64,000 nt of DNA, from contig NZ_FNSI01000001.1 of the NCBI RefSeq assembly GCF_900104955.1, positions 4,002,001-4,066,000 of the forward strand, given 5' to 3'. The notes below the pieces were generated by a model, which was given only the letters and a program-made list of their open reading frames with translations, was not told the origin of the DNA and made no database searches. Source of the stretch: Beijerinckia sp. 28-YEA-48 (lineage in GTDB: Bacteria; Pseudomonadota; Alphaproteobacteria; Rhizobiales; Beijerinckiaceae). Every line of letters begins with the position of its first letter. Within the stretch, counting starts at the first letter, position 1. The translations under genes were made by a program, and so were the position numbers. Positions 49,445 to 58,811 of this stretch are shown piece by piece.

Positions 49445-50917
49445 TTATCGTTCGTAGCTGGTGATCGTCTGCGACTGCAAATACTCGTAAATGCCGTCGA
49501 TCGCCGATTTGCGACCAATGCCGCTCTGCTTGACGCCGCCATAGGGCGCGAGATGGTTGGTCGCATGCGGGCCGTGCGCATTGATCCACACCTGCCCGGC
49601 TTCAAGCTGCGGCGCTAGTTTCATCGCAGCATCAACATCGCGGCTCCATAGTGAGGCGCTTAAGCCATACACCGTGTCGTTCGCCCATTCGATAACGTTA
49701 TCGAAGTCATCGTAACGAGCGATGGGTATCACGGGGCAGAACTGCTCTTCCGTCATCAGCGGCGCATCTTCGCCAAGACCGGTCACCACTGTCGGGCGCA
49801 TGAAATGCCCCTGGGCGAAGACAGCTTCATTAGCCACGGAGCCAACAGCTTCCACCTTGGCGCCACGCTGCTTGGCGTCATCGACCAGGCCTTGAGCACG
49901 AACCAGAGCACGCGCCGTATGCAGCGGCCCCATGCTGACGCTCGCTTCGAGGCCGTCACCGACAACGAGACGATCGGTCGCTTTGGTGAAGGCCTCTTCG
50001 AACTGCTCGGCGATTTCACCGGGTACATAAATGCGCTTGATCGCCATGCACACCTGACCCGTCATATGAAAGGTCGCGCCGGCCATGGCGTCCATGGTCT
50101 TGTCACTCAGATCGGCATCCTTGAGCAGGATGGCGGCATCATTGCCGCCGAGTTCCAGGGTGACGCCCTTAATGCTCTGCGCGGCATTGGCCATGATGTG
50201 ACGGGCGGCGGCGATGCTGCCGGTGAAGCCAATCTTGCCGACATCCTTATGGGTTGTCAGCGCATCGCCGATTTCCCCGGGCAAGCCGGTGATGATGTTG
50301 ATGATGCCCGGCGGCAGGGCCTGCGCGAACAAGCCGACGGTCTGCGTCAGCGCCAGCGGGCAACTCTCCGGCGGCTTCAGCACCACGCCATTGCCAGCCA
50401 GGAGGGCGGCGACGATCTGGGTGAAGGCCAGGCTGAGCGGTGAATTCCACGGCACGATCGAGACGACAACGCCGTAAGGACGATTGACGACGACCGTGCG
50501 GCCATGTGGCGCCGGCATCTTGCGGCCCGCATCGAGTTCGCCGGCATATTGCAAAGCCATGCGTTGGCGCTTGGCCGTGCCGGCCACTTCGCCGGTGGCC
50601 TCCGGCAGGGTCTTGCCATTTTCCCGAACGAACAGGCGCGCCCGGCGGCCAATATCCCTGTCGATATTATCGAGGGCTTGCGCGAGAAGCGCGGCGCGCT
50701 CGATGAAACTTTTCGCCGCCCAGGCGCGCTGCGCCCGCTTGGCTGCCAACACGGCTTGATCGACATGTTCGGGCGTGCCGCGCACGATCGTGCCGACGAG
50801 TTCGTCGGGACGGGCGGGATTGCGGACCTCGATGCGATTGGCGCTGTCGAGCCATTCGCCGTCTATCAGCAAGCGCTCATGCACGGGCGGTTCGGTATTG
50901 GATGTGATTTCGACCAT
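49445..50917 (-). CDS. NAD(P)-dependent aldehyde dehydrogenase 2
   Basis: 490 residues, beginning MVEITSNTEPPVHERLLIDG. Contains IVPWNSPLSLAFTQIVAALL, FTGSIAAARHIM, catalytic Glu in VTLELGGNDAAILL and catalytic Cys in TGQVCMAIKRIYVPG. Closely related in layout to aldehyde dehydrogenase 1 (shared LELGGND-A-L and CMA-KR-YVP). The inverted repeat at 51012-51033 precedes it by ~95 bp. The epimerase gene follows on the same strand (gap 118 bp). Confidence 0.94.
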   Translation of the reverse strand: MVEITSNTEPPVHERLLIDGEWLDSANRIEVRNPARPDELVGTIVRGTPEHVDQAVLAAKRAQRAWAAKSFIERAALLAQALDNIDRDIGRRARLFVRENGKTLPEATGEVAGTAKRQRMALQYAGELDAGRKMPAPHGRTVVVNRPYGVVVSIVPWNSPLSLAFTQIVAALLAGNGVVLKPPESCPLALTQTVGLFAQALPPGIINIITGLPGEIGDALTTHKDVGKIGFTGSIAAARHIMANAAQSIKGVTLELGGNDAAILLKDADLSDKTMDAMAGATFHMTGQVCMAIKRIYVPGEIAEQFEEAFTKATDRLVVGDGLEASVSMGPLHTARALVRAQGLVDDAKQRGAKVEAVGSVANEAVFAQGHFMRPTVVTGLGEDAPLMTEEQFCPVIPIARYDDFDNVIEWANDTVYGLSASLWSRDVDAAMKLAPQLEAGQVWINAHGPHATNHLAPYGGVKQSGIGRKSAIDGIYEYLQSQTITSYER

Positions 50918-51011
50918 TTTTGATCCTTTTTGGCTAACGCCGGCCGGTTTTCTGCTCCCTAGGGATCTCCCAGCACTTGGCTCTCATGAAGCCAGAGCAG
51001 AGGGACGCTTT

Positions 51012-51033
51012 ATTATATCTAAATGGATATAAT
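51012..51033. promoter_or_regulatory. candidate ModE-like operator 2
   Basis: ATTATATC-TAAATG-GATATAAT, a perfect inverted repeat with 8-bp arms and a 6-bp spacer, upstream of aldehyde dehydrogenase 2. It has the same arm sequence and spacer length as 46990-47009. Confidence 0.5.
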
Positions 51034-51194
51034 GAAGCAAAGAGCTCGGGGGCTCGAGGGCCAACCCGCGCGCGGATGTTCGTGCATCTGGTCGATTGCG
51101 CTGGAATTGCCCGGAGCTTGAAGGGGCCAGCTGGGGCGCGCGCCGGCTGCCGGGGCTCAGAGGCGACCACGAGCCTCATTGCCAGGCAGCGACG

Positions 51195-51560
51195 CTAGGG
51201 CGCCGAAAGTAGCCAGCCCTCTGGATGGGCCTCATCGATATTGCTTAATTCAATGGCCGTCTTATCGCTGCACAGAGTCCCGATCGGCTTGTTATCAATA
51301 ATGGCCGTGAGGGTCATCGCAATTTGCGTTCTGTTGTGCAGCCCATACTTCCGCATAATATTGCCGATGTGTGCGCGCACCGTGTTTGGCGAGATACTAA
51401 GCCGATGCGCAATCATCTTGTTCTGCAAGCCTTCGGCGATCAGCGCGATGAGTTCACGTTCGCGCTCGGTTGGCGAAACCGGAATGACGCTCTCTCGGAC
51501 AGGGAGAACCGGACATGATCGAGGCGATACGCGTCCTCCCCAAGGTTTAGTATGGATCAT
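51195..51560 (-). CDS. LuxR-type HTH regulator (DNA-binding domain only)
   Basis: 121 residues. The LuxR/GerE domain spans ~29-90: VSPTERERELIALIAEGLQN, KMIAHRLSISPNTVRAHIGN and IMRKYGLHNRTQIAM. There is no receiver or autoinducer domain, so it is a single-domain regulator. It starts 33 bp after the MacB-type permease gene on the same strand and may belong to that operon. Confidence 0.85.
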   Translation of the reverse strand: MIHTKPWGGRVSPRSCPVLPVRESVIPVSPTERERELIALIAEGLQNKMIAHRLSISPNTVRAHIGNIMRKYGLHNRTQIAMTLTAIIDNKPIGTLCSDKTAIELSNIDEAHPEGWLLSAP

Positions 51561-51593
51561 ACCTTCCTCCTGTTTCCGGCAGACGCTTCTTCA

Positions 51594-52817
51594 TCAGTCA
51601 ACCTTTAGCGCCTTTACCGGATCGATTCGTGAAGCTCTGTCAGCAGGGTAGAAACCAAAGAAAACGCCGATAACGGCCGCGAACCAGACCGCCAAACAGA
51701 TGGCCTGGGCGTCGATCATTGTTGGCCATCCTGCCGACCGAGCGACCGTGAGCGAGAGAATGATTCCGACTGCCACTCCGATTAATCCACCCACGATACA
51801 TAAAACCAAGGCTTCCACGAGGAACTGCAAACGAATGTCCTGACTGCGGGCGCCAACGGCCCGGCGGATGCCGATCTCGCGCGTTCTCTCCGTCACCGAT
51901 ACAATCATGATGTTCATGATGCTGATGCCGCCGACGAACAGAGACACGCAGGCAATAGAAGCCAGGAGAACGGCAACCGTATGCGTGGCGTTACGCTGAG
52001 CATCCATTTCAGCCGCCGGATCGGTCACCTTAAAATCATCCTCTCGTTCTTCCATGAGACGATGGCGCTGCCGAAGAAGCTTTTCCACCCGCTCCTTTGC
52101 CACGGGGATGTCTTCTTCGAATGCGGTTTTTGCGATGATATAGGCGACCGCGTCACGGTTTACGCCACTTGCGCTGCCCATGAACCGTAGTTTCGCCGTC
52201 GAGAGCGGAACAAAAATCACATCGTCCTGGTTCTGCCCCTTTGACGCGAGAACGCCGATAACTTCAAATGGCACATTCATAATGCGGATTTCCGATCCAA
52301 CAGGATCTGCCCCCGCCCCATACAATTCCTTCACGACGCTACTACCCAGGATGGCGACTTTACCCGCCTCCTGCATTTCGTCTCCAGAGAAGCCGCGACC
52401 TGAACTCAAACTCCAATTCCGCACGACGAAATGATCCATCGTCGTTCCATTGATGGTCGTGTTCCAATTCTGGTTCTCGTGCACGGCCTGGGCGCTTCCA
52501 GAGAGCGAACCCGCCGCAGCGATGATCTGCGGGATCTGGTGGACAATCGCTGCCACATCCGATTCCGTCAGCGTCAAGCGCGTGCCCGCTTTCAACCGAA
52601 TCCCCGCCTCGCGCGCGGCGCCGGGATTTATCATCAACACGTTGGATCCCACGGCGCGGATCTCGCTCGCAACTTTCTCCTGAGCTCCACTACCGATCGC
52701 GAGCACCGTGACAACGGACGCAACGCCGATCACGATTCCAAGGATAGTCAAAAAGCTACGCAATGGATTGTGCCGCAGCGACCGCAAAGAGAACAGTATG
52801 GTTTCATGGAATTTCAC
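51594..52817 (-). CDS. macB: MacB-type ABC transporter permease
   Basis: 407 residues. LRSLRHNPLRSFLTILGIVI is the first of four membrane helices, followed by a large periplasmic domain (~45-275) and three helices (VAVLLASIACVSLFVGGISI, LVEALVLCIVGGLIGVAVGI, and the last near residue 375). The VTERTREIGIRRAVGA stretch is the FtsX coupling motif. In E. coli ATPase and permease are fused in MacB; here they are separate genes with a 4-base overlap. Works with the MacA-like adaptor. Confidence 0.9.
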   Translation of the reverse strand: MKFHETILFSLRSLRHNPLRSFLTILGIVIGVASVVTVLAIGSGAQEKVASEIRAVGSNVLMINPGAAREAGIRLKAGTRLTLTESDVAAIVHQIPQIIAAAGSLSGSAQAVHENQNWNTTINGTTMDHFVVRNWSLSSGRGFSGDEMQEAGKVAILGSSVVKELYGAGADPVGSEIRIMNVPFEVIGVLASKGQNQDDVIFVPLSTAKLRFMGSASGVNRDAVAYIIAKTAFEEDIPVAKERVEKLLRQRHRLMEEREDDFKVTDPAAEMDAQRNATHTVAVLLASIACVSLFVGGISIMNIMIVSVTERTREIGIRRAVGARSQDIRLQFLVEALVLCIVGGLIGVAVGIILSLTVARSAGWPTMIDAQAICLAVWFAAVIGVFFGFYPADRASRIDPVKALKVD

Positions 52818-53518
52818 GCCGCGATTCCTTCACCTGGAATTTCAGCCGTATCCTCCACGACCCTGCCGTCCATGACGCGAATCGTTCGACCGCAGCATGC
52901 CGCGACATTGGCATCATGCGTTACGATCACCACGGTTTGTCCGCATCTGTGCAGGGTTGAGAAGAGCGCAAGTATCTCGCGGCCGGTTCGGCTATCGACG
53001 GCGCCTGTGGGCTCATCGGCAAGAATCAAGCCTGGCGATGCAATCATCGCCCGGGCAATCGCAACCCTTTGCTGCTCTCCTCCGGAAAGCTGATGAGGGA
53101 AATGATCGATGCGGTGCCCCATGCCGAGCAGTTCCAGCATGCGCTTGGCGCGCTTTGTCCGTTCGGTTTCGGATACGCCCGCATAGACGAGCGGTAATTT
53201 TACATTATCGATCGCCGTATAGCGCGGGAGCAGATTATAAGCTTGAAAAACAAAACCGATGCTTTGACCACGGAGTTTGGCACGATCATTTTCAGCCAAC
53301 TTCGATACATCAAGACCGTCTAGATATAGCGAGCCGGAGGTCGGGCGATCGAGCAGCCCCATAATATTCATCAACGTGCTCTTGCCCGACCCGGATGGCC
53401 CCATGATCGCCACCATATCGCCGTGACCAATGTTCAAGGACATATCGTGGACAACGGGTAAGAGCGTTGAGCCAACCTCGAAGGATTTGAAAACGGACTT
53501 TAAAACAATCGTTGTCAT
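52814..53518 (-). CDS. macB: MacB-type ABC transporter ATPase
   Basis: 234 residues. Walker A GPSGSGKSTLM, signature LSGGEQQRVAIARAM, Walker B LILADEPTGAVDS and the switch VTHDANVAA are intact; the sequence is of the MacB/LolD subfamily. Starts directly after the adaptor's stop codon and overlaps the permease gene by 4 bases. Powers the mechanotransmission of MacAB-TolC-type export of drugs, peptides or lipids. Confidence 0.93.
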   Translation of the reverse strand: MTTIVLKSVFKSFEVGSTLLPVVHDMSLNIGHGDMVAIMGPSGSGKSTLMNIMGLLDRPTSGSLYLDGLDVSKLAENDRAKLRGQSIGFVFQAYNLLPRYTAIDNVKLPLVYAGVSETERTKRAKRMLELLGMGHRIDHFPHQLSGGEQQRVAIARAMIASPGLILADEPTGAVDSRTGREILALFSTLHRCGQTVVIVTHDANVAACCGRTIRVMDGRVVEDTAEIPGEGIAA

Positions 53519-54952
53519 TTAAAGCCCCACTTTGAAACCAAACAGACGGCGGGATTCTTCCGATTGTTGCCCAATGGCGACCTGATCATGTTCGGAAATA
53601 TTTCCAGAGCTGATCGAAACCTGGTCTGAAGTTGAATCCCCGATCGCGACAGGAACCGCGCCAATACCACGCGCCGTTCGCTTCCAGACCGTGGGTGCCG
53701 CGGCACGCGGCTTATCGCGTTCGCCCAAGCCTTTCGGCTGAAACCGCAAAGCGGCTTGCGGAACCTTGAGGACGTCTTTGTCTCGGCCGACGGAAAGTTT
53801 AACAAGGGCGGTCATGCCTGGAAGCAGAAGGCCCTCTCGATTGTCCGTCGTCAGCACAACGGTGTAGGTGACCACATTCTGAACAATCTGCGGTGCTTTC
53901 CGCACCTGCCTGACGACGGCGGAGAAACGGCGTTTCGGATAAGCATCGACGCTGAAATAGGCCAGCTGACCAGATACAACCCGTCCGATATCGGTTTCGT
54001 CGACCCGGGCATGAACTTCCATTTCCTCAAGATTGTGAGCGACATTGAAGGCGGTGCGTACCTCAAGACCGGCAGCAAGTGTTTGCCCCTTGTTGACGAA
54101 GCGCCCGACGACGACGCCATCGATTGGTGATCGAATTGTCGTTCGGTCCAGATCAATCTCCGCCACCTTCAAACTCGCCTGACGCAGGGGAATTGAAGCT
54201 TTGCTCTGCGCCAGCTCCGCTTCCAACCGCCTGATATCAGCCTGCGCGCCCGCAACCGCATAGGCGTTGGCCTTAACGGCAGCCTCTGCCTCCTTGAATT
54301 GCTGTTGCCGCGCGGAAAGCTCGGCCTGCGCTTCGTCGACGGATGCCAAAGATGTCGCTTGCGATAATTTTAGCGCCTCTTTTCTTTGGAAGCCGCGCTC
54401 CGCCATCGACAGCTGCACGCGCCCATTTTCCAACCTTGCGGCGAGCACCGCGCCGTTGGCATTGGCGTTGTCAGCATCGATGTGTGCGCGATCGAGTTTG
54501 GCTTGCGCCGCATTTACGTCCGCGATTGCTATGTCCAGAGAGGCCCGGCTTTCGTCCAACTTGGCTTTGAACGTCCGCTGATCCATTTCCGCCAGAGGCG
54601 TGCCAACCGCAACCCGATCGTTGAAATCGACAAACAGCCGCGAAATTTGGCCGGCGATCTGAGAACCGACCTCGACGGTATCCACGGGCTGCAACGTTCC
54701 TGTCACCGTGACGTATTGCTCTAACGCGCCCCTTTGAACAGTCGCGAAAACGAGCCCGGCATCATCAGACTGTGCCGCAGCTGCGGCGGCATCGGGAAGC
54801 GTGCGACCGAGCCAGGAACTGTCATGACCAACGCCGGCGCTGAAGAACAACGCACAAATGCCAAGAACCACACCCGTCAGTGTCAAGCTTGCGATGCCGA
54901 GCATGACACGCTTTGTGAAAACAGCGGCTCTTATCGCAAGCCCGCGGATCAT
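53519..54952 (-). CDS. macA: MacA-type periplasmic adaptor (HlyD family)
   Basis: 477 residues from the ATG at 54952. One N-terminal membrane helix (VMLGIASLTLTGVVLGICAL), a biotinyl-lipoyl half-motif (VTVTGTLQPVDTVEVGSQIA), a long alpha-hairpin coiled coil (~110-240, e.g. DEAQAELSARQQQFKEAEAA), the second lipoyl half with IRSPIDGVVVGRFVNKG, and a beta-barrel. It links the ABC permease to an outer-membrane channel. No TolC gene is near. Confidence 0.9.
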   Translation of the reverse strand: MIRGLAIRAAVFTKRVMLGIASLTLTGVVLGICALFFSAGVGHDSSWLGRTLPDAAAAAAQSDDAGLVFATVQRGALEQYVTVTGTLQPVDTVEVGSQIAGQISRLFVDFNDRVAVGTPLAEMDQRTFKAKLDESRASLDIAIADVNAAQAKLDRAHIDADNANANGAVLAARLENGRVQLSMAERGFQRKEALKLSQATSLASVDEAQAELSARQQQFKEAEAAVKANAYAVAGAQADIRRLEAELAQSKASIPLRQASLKVAEIDLDRTTIRSPIDGVVVGRFVNKGQTLAAGLEVRTAFNVAHNLEEMEVHARVDETDIGRVVSGQLAYFSVDAYPKRRFSAVVRQVRKAPQIVQNVVTYTVVLTTDNREGLLLPGMTALVKLSVGRDKDVLKVPQAALRFQPKGLGERDKPRAAAPTVWKRTARGIGAVPVAIGDSTSDQVSISSGNISEHDQVAIGQQSEESRRLFGFKVGL

Positions 54953-55091
54953 AATGTCAGCCCCCGCTTGGCAGTCCGGCCGATCAACTGGCCGCACTGA
55001 CAAAAGCGCCCAAGCGACGTAAAAATGCGCGGCTGAAAGCAGGCACCGCCCGTAAAAAGCACGTAAATTTTTAGGGACTTATGCGAGCGGA

Positions 55092-55799
55092 CTAGCGGGC
55101 GCTGTCCGATCCGTTCACGATCAGCCGGTAGCCGACGCCGGGTTCATTGACGATCAAAGATGGCCGCGATGGGTCAGGCTCTAGCTTTCTTCTCAACGCA
55201 CGCACAGCAATGCGGAGATAAACCGCATCTTGTTCATGCGCCGGCCCCCAAACCGCTTGCAGCAGGTGTCCATGCGTCAGCATCCGGCCTGGATGCCGCG
55301 CCATTTCGGCGAGAAGGGCGAATTCCTTTGGGGTGAGATGCACAGGCTCGTCGCCGCGCCGAACTTGATGAGAAGCAAAATCCAATTCGACGTCGCCCAA
55401 GCTCAATCTCTCCAGTCGGGTCGTTCTCCCCGCTCGATTTCTGACTGCAGCACGCATCCGCGCGAGAAATTCATCGGAGTCGAAAGGCTTGGTCACGTAG
55501 TCGTCAGCTCCCGCATCAAGCGCCGCCACTTTCTCGACCGTGGAATCGCGGGCCGAGAGGATCAGGATAACAGCGTCGCTCACCTTGCGGATGATGGGAA
55601 TAATGGTTTGCCCGTCTCTGTCGGGTAAGCCCAGATCCAGAATGACAAGGTCAAGTCGGTGACTGGGCAGCAATCGAAGAACTTCGGCTGCACGTTGGGC
55701 TTCTAGAACTTCGATGCCCGCGGATCGCAAAGTCGAGCGCAGGAAGCGCCTGATCGCCAGGTCGTCGTCGACGATCAAAGCTTTCAGACCGAACTTCAT
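55092..55799 (-). CDS. KdpE-like response regulator (OmpR family)
   Basis: 235 residues. Receiver domain with acidic pocket in LIVDDDLAIRR, phosphoacceptor in LDLVILDLGLPDRDGQ and Lys in YVTKPFDSDEFLARM; C-terminal winged helix with LTPKEFALLAEMARHPGRML and VYLRIAVRALRRKLEPD. Closest in build to KdpE. Coupled by a 4-base overlap to the kinase gene. No kdpFABC genes in the window, so potassium transport is not the evident target. Confidence 0.9.
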   Translation of the reverse strand: MKFGLKALIVDDDLAIRRFLRSTLRSAGIEVLEAQRAAEVLRLLPSHRLDLVILDLGLPDRDGQTIIPIIRKVSDAVILILSARDSTVEKVAALDAGADDYVTKPFDSDEFLARMRAAVRNRAGRTTRLERLSLGDVELDFASHQVRRGDEPVHLTPKEFALLAEMARHPGRMLTHGHLLQAVWGPAHEQDAVYLRIAVRALRRKLEPDPSRPSLIVNEPGVGYRLIVNGSDSAR

Positions 55800-57550
55800 T
55801 CGAGCATCTCGCTATCGATCGCTAAGACAAGGAGACGGTTCGGAATATGCAGGGTGAAAGTACAACCGCTCTCACCATCACAACGGGAGGCGGCAGCAAC
55901 CTCAAGGCCCATGACGTCAGCAAACCCTTTTACGATCAGCAGGCCGAGCCCTGCTCCCATAGGCCTGCGGTCTCCCGCTCCCGGCGCAGAAAATAGTTCC
56001 GTAAGCCGGATTGCGGTGTCTGGTCGCAACTCAGGCCCATAGTTGCTGACGCCGACAAGGACGCCTTGCTCGCGTCGCTCGGTAAAAATCGTGATAGCGC
56101 TGCCTGCATCTCCATGTTTTGTCGCGTTGTCGAGCAGGTTGATCAAGCAATGATGGAGAAGCACAGGATCAAGCTGGGCAAGAGGCAAATCTGGCGATAC
56201 CTTCCACAACACATCGCGCGTCCGAAGCTGACGGCGCGAGCGGTAACGGGCTTCAGCCACCGCGTCGACCAAGTCGACAGGCTCGATCTTGACAGGCATG
56301 GAGCCGGCTTCGAGCCGGCTCATTTCGAGCAGATTCGTGATCAAGCGCGAAACCCCTATCGCTTCCTCTTCAAGATTTTCGAGCAAGCTATGGGCCGACA
56401 CATCATCCAAACCGCGGCGCCTTAATTCAAAGATATAGCCAAGCACGCTCGAGAGGGGCGTTCGAAGATCATGGCCTATCGATGCCAGCAGGACCGAGCG
56501 GGCGCGATCCCGCGCCTCAATCTCAGCCATCCGTTTCTGCTCCTGGGTCAGTTGCAGACGCTCAAGAGCAACCGTCGCCAGATTGCAGATGGCACCCGCG
56601 ATGCAGCGGCCGCTGACCTGCAATTGACCAACCTGGGTTGGCCCAAGGCCGACAACGCCAAAGGTGAAATCTCTCGTTCTCAGAGGGAAAAAAAGCCAAT
56701 CCCGCTTCAGGAAATTGACTGTCTTTTCGCCCGCTCGCCCGCACTCCTCAATGTATTGTGCGACGGCGCTTAAGTTTGGTTCACTCAGTCGGGCGGCTGT
56801 CGGGGCGCCCACAATCAAGGTCGCTTCATTGTGCCGGGGTATGAGGACAGCGACCTCCACCCCCAGACATCCCATAATTTGTCCTGCCACTGCTTCAGCG
56901 ACTTGAGACGCGTCGGTGAATGAATTCAGTTTACGCGCGAAGCGTGCCAGGACGGCATTTTCCCTGGCTTGCGCACGCGCAACTTTGGATTTCGCTTTGA
57001 GATCCGAAACGAGTTTTGACGTTAGAAGCGCAAAGGCGAGCAGGACGAACAGGCGAACGGCATCGCCGAGAGCGTTGACGCCGAAAGACAGAAGCGGCGA
57101 AAGAAACAGCAAATCATACGCCACGATCGCACTCACCGCCGCGGTCATTGAAGCATCTAATCCAAATGCAATCGCTGTTATCACGACCGGCAGAAGGTAG
57201 ATCAGCGCGACACTGCCAACATCAGTGATACGGATAATCCAGAGCCCGGTAACGCTTGCCACTCCGACCAATGCGAGCGCGATAGCGTGCCTGAGCGCAA
57301 TCGAGAGAATGTCCGACCGTGTTCGCCAATTATGGCCCGGTGTCGGCTGAGGCTTCCCTAGTCGACGCCGGATCGACAAAACTTCTTCAACATCCACACG
57401 CGCCAGTGCGCAACCTGTTCTACGCGGGCAATCGAACTCATCGCAGAGGAGAGCGGTAGGGGCCGTTGCTGATGGGACCGTCATCGCCGTTCTTGGCGAG
57501 ACCCGCTTACTGCGGCCACTCAAGCTTTCCATGCTCATTGTCGGCTCCAA
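55796..57550 (-). CDS. KdpD-like sensor histidine kinase lacking the KdpD N-terminal domain
   Basis: 584 residues. DUF4118 four-helix membrane unit at ~85-185 (HAIALALVGVASVTGLWIIR, VALIYLLPVVITAIAFGLDA), a GAF-like part, then HisKA with phospho-His in LLASIGHDLRTPLSSVLGYI and HATPase with LINLLDNATKHG and GAGLGLLIVKGFADVMG. Full KdpD has ~370 residues of Walker/Usp-type sensor in front; here only ~80 unrelated residues with Cys pairs (CDEFDCPRRTGC). The input signal must therefore differ. The adjacent MacAB genes or the Asn-Gly repeat genes are possible targets. Confidence 0.88.
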   Translation of the reverse strand: MEPTMSMESLSGRSKRVSPRTAMTVPSATAPTALLCDEFDCPRRTGCALARVDVEEVLSIRRRLGKPQPTPGHNWRTRSDILSIALRHAIALALVGVASVTGLWIIRITDVGSVALIYLLPVVITAIAFGLDASMTAAVSAIVAYDLLFLSPLLSFGVNALGDAVRLFVLLAFALLTSKLVSDLKAKSKVARAQARENAVLARFARKLNSFTDASQVAEAVAGQIMGCLGVEVAVLIPRHNEATLIVGAPTAARLSEPNLSAVAQYIEECGRAGEKTVNFLKRDWLFFPLRTRDFTFGVVGLGPTQVGQLQVSGRCIAGAICNLATVALERLQLTQEQKRMAEIEARDRARSVLLASIGHDLRTPLSSVLGYIFELRRRGLDDVSAHSLLENLEEEAIGVSRLITNLLEMSRLEAGSMPVKIEPVDLVDAVAEARYRSRRQLRTRDVLWKVSPDLPLAQLDPVLLHHCLINLLDNATKHGDAGSAITIFTERREQGVLVGVSNYGPELRPDTAIRLTELFSAPGAGDRRPMGAGLGLLIVKGFADVMGLEVAAASRCDGESGCTFTLHIPNRLLVLAIDSEMLE

Positions 57551-57763
57551 TGGCGGAATGGATCAGATCATACACACTTCCATTGCTAAAAATGATCGGC
57601 GTAGATCGCCGTCTAGTCTTTTCGAGTTAGGCCGAACATCAGACTGGTACACCGCATCGGTTCAGGAAGATGATTGTTACGTCGCTGATGAGAGCGGCGA
57701 TCAGAAGACGATCAGGCTGTGTTTCGAGCAGGAACATGCACGATCATGCACCAGGAGACCTTC

Positions 57764-58201
57764 ATGAGAAAAGTTCTTCTTACGACCATTGTGGCGCTCG
57801 GGCTCGTCGCGGGGGCAGGAATTGCTTCGGCGGCACCCGCTGTCGGCAATGGTAACGGCAACGGAAACGGCAATATCGGCTCAGGGAACGGCAACGGAAA
57901 TGGCAATGCTAGTGCTGGTTCGATGAACGGCAATGGCAATGGCAATTTCAACATCGGATCGCTGAACGGCAACATGAACGGCAATATGAATAAGGGGTCC
58001 GGGAACGGTAACCTCAATGGCAATGCCAACATTTTCGGTATCGCCAACGGCAACGGAAACGGCAATGCCAATAAGGGCAACATGAACGGCAACCAAAACG
58101 GCAACTTCAATTTTGTCGGCGCTCTGAACGGCAACGGCGATGGAAACGCCAATCTTGGTTCCAATAACGGCAACAAGAATGGCAACTGGAACTTCCCGTA
58201 G
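57764..58201 (+). CDS. secreted Asn-Gly repeat protein 1
   Basis: 145 residues from the ATG at 57764 (AGGAG upstream). Signal peptide MRKVLLTTIVALGLVAGAGI, cleavage after IASA. The mature protein is nearly all Asn, Gly and a few small residues, in NGNGN runs interrupted about every 10-11 residues by I/F/L-G-S/A (GNGNIGSG, NFNIGSLNGN, NFNFVGALNGN), ending NGNWNFP. No known domain. The first of four successive genes of this build. The regular spacing suggests a beta-solenoid or a disordered matrix component. Transcribed away from the KdpD-like gene. Confidence 0.75.
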   Translation: MRKVLLTTIVALGLVAGAGIASAAPAVGNGNGNGNGNIGSGNGNGNGNASAGSMNGNGNGNFNIGSLNGNMNGNMNKGSGNGNLNGNANIFGIANGNGNGNANKGNMNGNQNGNFNFVGALNGNGDGNANLGSNNGNKNGNWNFP

Positions 58202-58281
58202 CTTCCACGGATAGCCGGCCGTTTCAGCAGGTGGAGCGGCCGGACACGTTAAAGTGATCGGTCAATCATGTGGAGGCGAAC

Positions 58282-58776
58282 ATGCGAGCTTCTGTATATG
58301 CCGCCATAGCTGCATGCATCGCAATCGGCGCTCATCCGGCCCTAGTTTCCGCCCAGATTGCAGCCGTTGGCAATGGAAACGGAAACGGCAATGGCAACAT
58401 TGGATCGTGGAATGGTAGCCGCAACGGCAACGCGAATGCGGGAAGCGGCAACGGAAATGGCAACGGGAATGGCTCGGGCGTTGCTGTCGGCCCCAATGGA
58501 AACATCGGCGCGTTCAACACAGGTCAAGGCAATGTCGGCGCCTTCAATAGCGGCTCAGGGAATATTGGCGCGTTCAATGGTCTTGGGAACACCGGCCAGA
58601 ACAATGGCAGCGGCAACGTCGGTGCATTCAACGGAAATCTGAACACCGGTTCGGGGAATGGCAATGGCAACATTGGCGCCGGGAATGGAAATCTGAACGG
58701 CGGGAACGGAAACGGAAATCGCAATATCGGCGCTTTGAACGGGAATTGGAACGGCAACCCCTTCCTCTTTCATTAG
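58282..58776 (+). CDS. secreted Asn-Gly repeat protein 2
   Basis: 164 residues from the ATG at 58282 (GGAGG upstream). Signal peptide ASVYAAIAACIAIGAHPALV, cleavage near VSAQ. Repeats in the first half are NGNGN-type; the second half has a clearer period of 10-11 with GNIGAFNTGQ, GNVGAFNSGS, GNIGAFNGLG and GNVGAFNGNL. Ends NGNWNGNPFLFH, an aromatic end shared with the sister proteins. Same unknown function. Confidence 0.75.
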   Translation: MRASVYAAIAACIAIGAHPALVSAQIAAVGNGNGNGNGNIGSWNGSRNGNANAGSGNGNGNGNGSGVAVGPNGNIGAFNTGQGNVGAFNSGSGNIGAFNGLGNTGQNNGSGNVGAFNGNLNTGSGNGNGNIGAGNGNLNGGNGNGNRNIGALNGNWNGNPFLFH

Positions 58777-58811
58777 TTCAGGACGATGCATCGAATTTAG
58801 GAGAGCCTCAC

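Noticed and set aside
53519..55003. MacA start at 55003
   Set aside because: The ATG at 54952 gives a basic start followed by the membrane helix; the extra 17 residues upstream contain Cys and Pro and no signal features.
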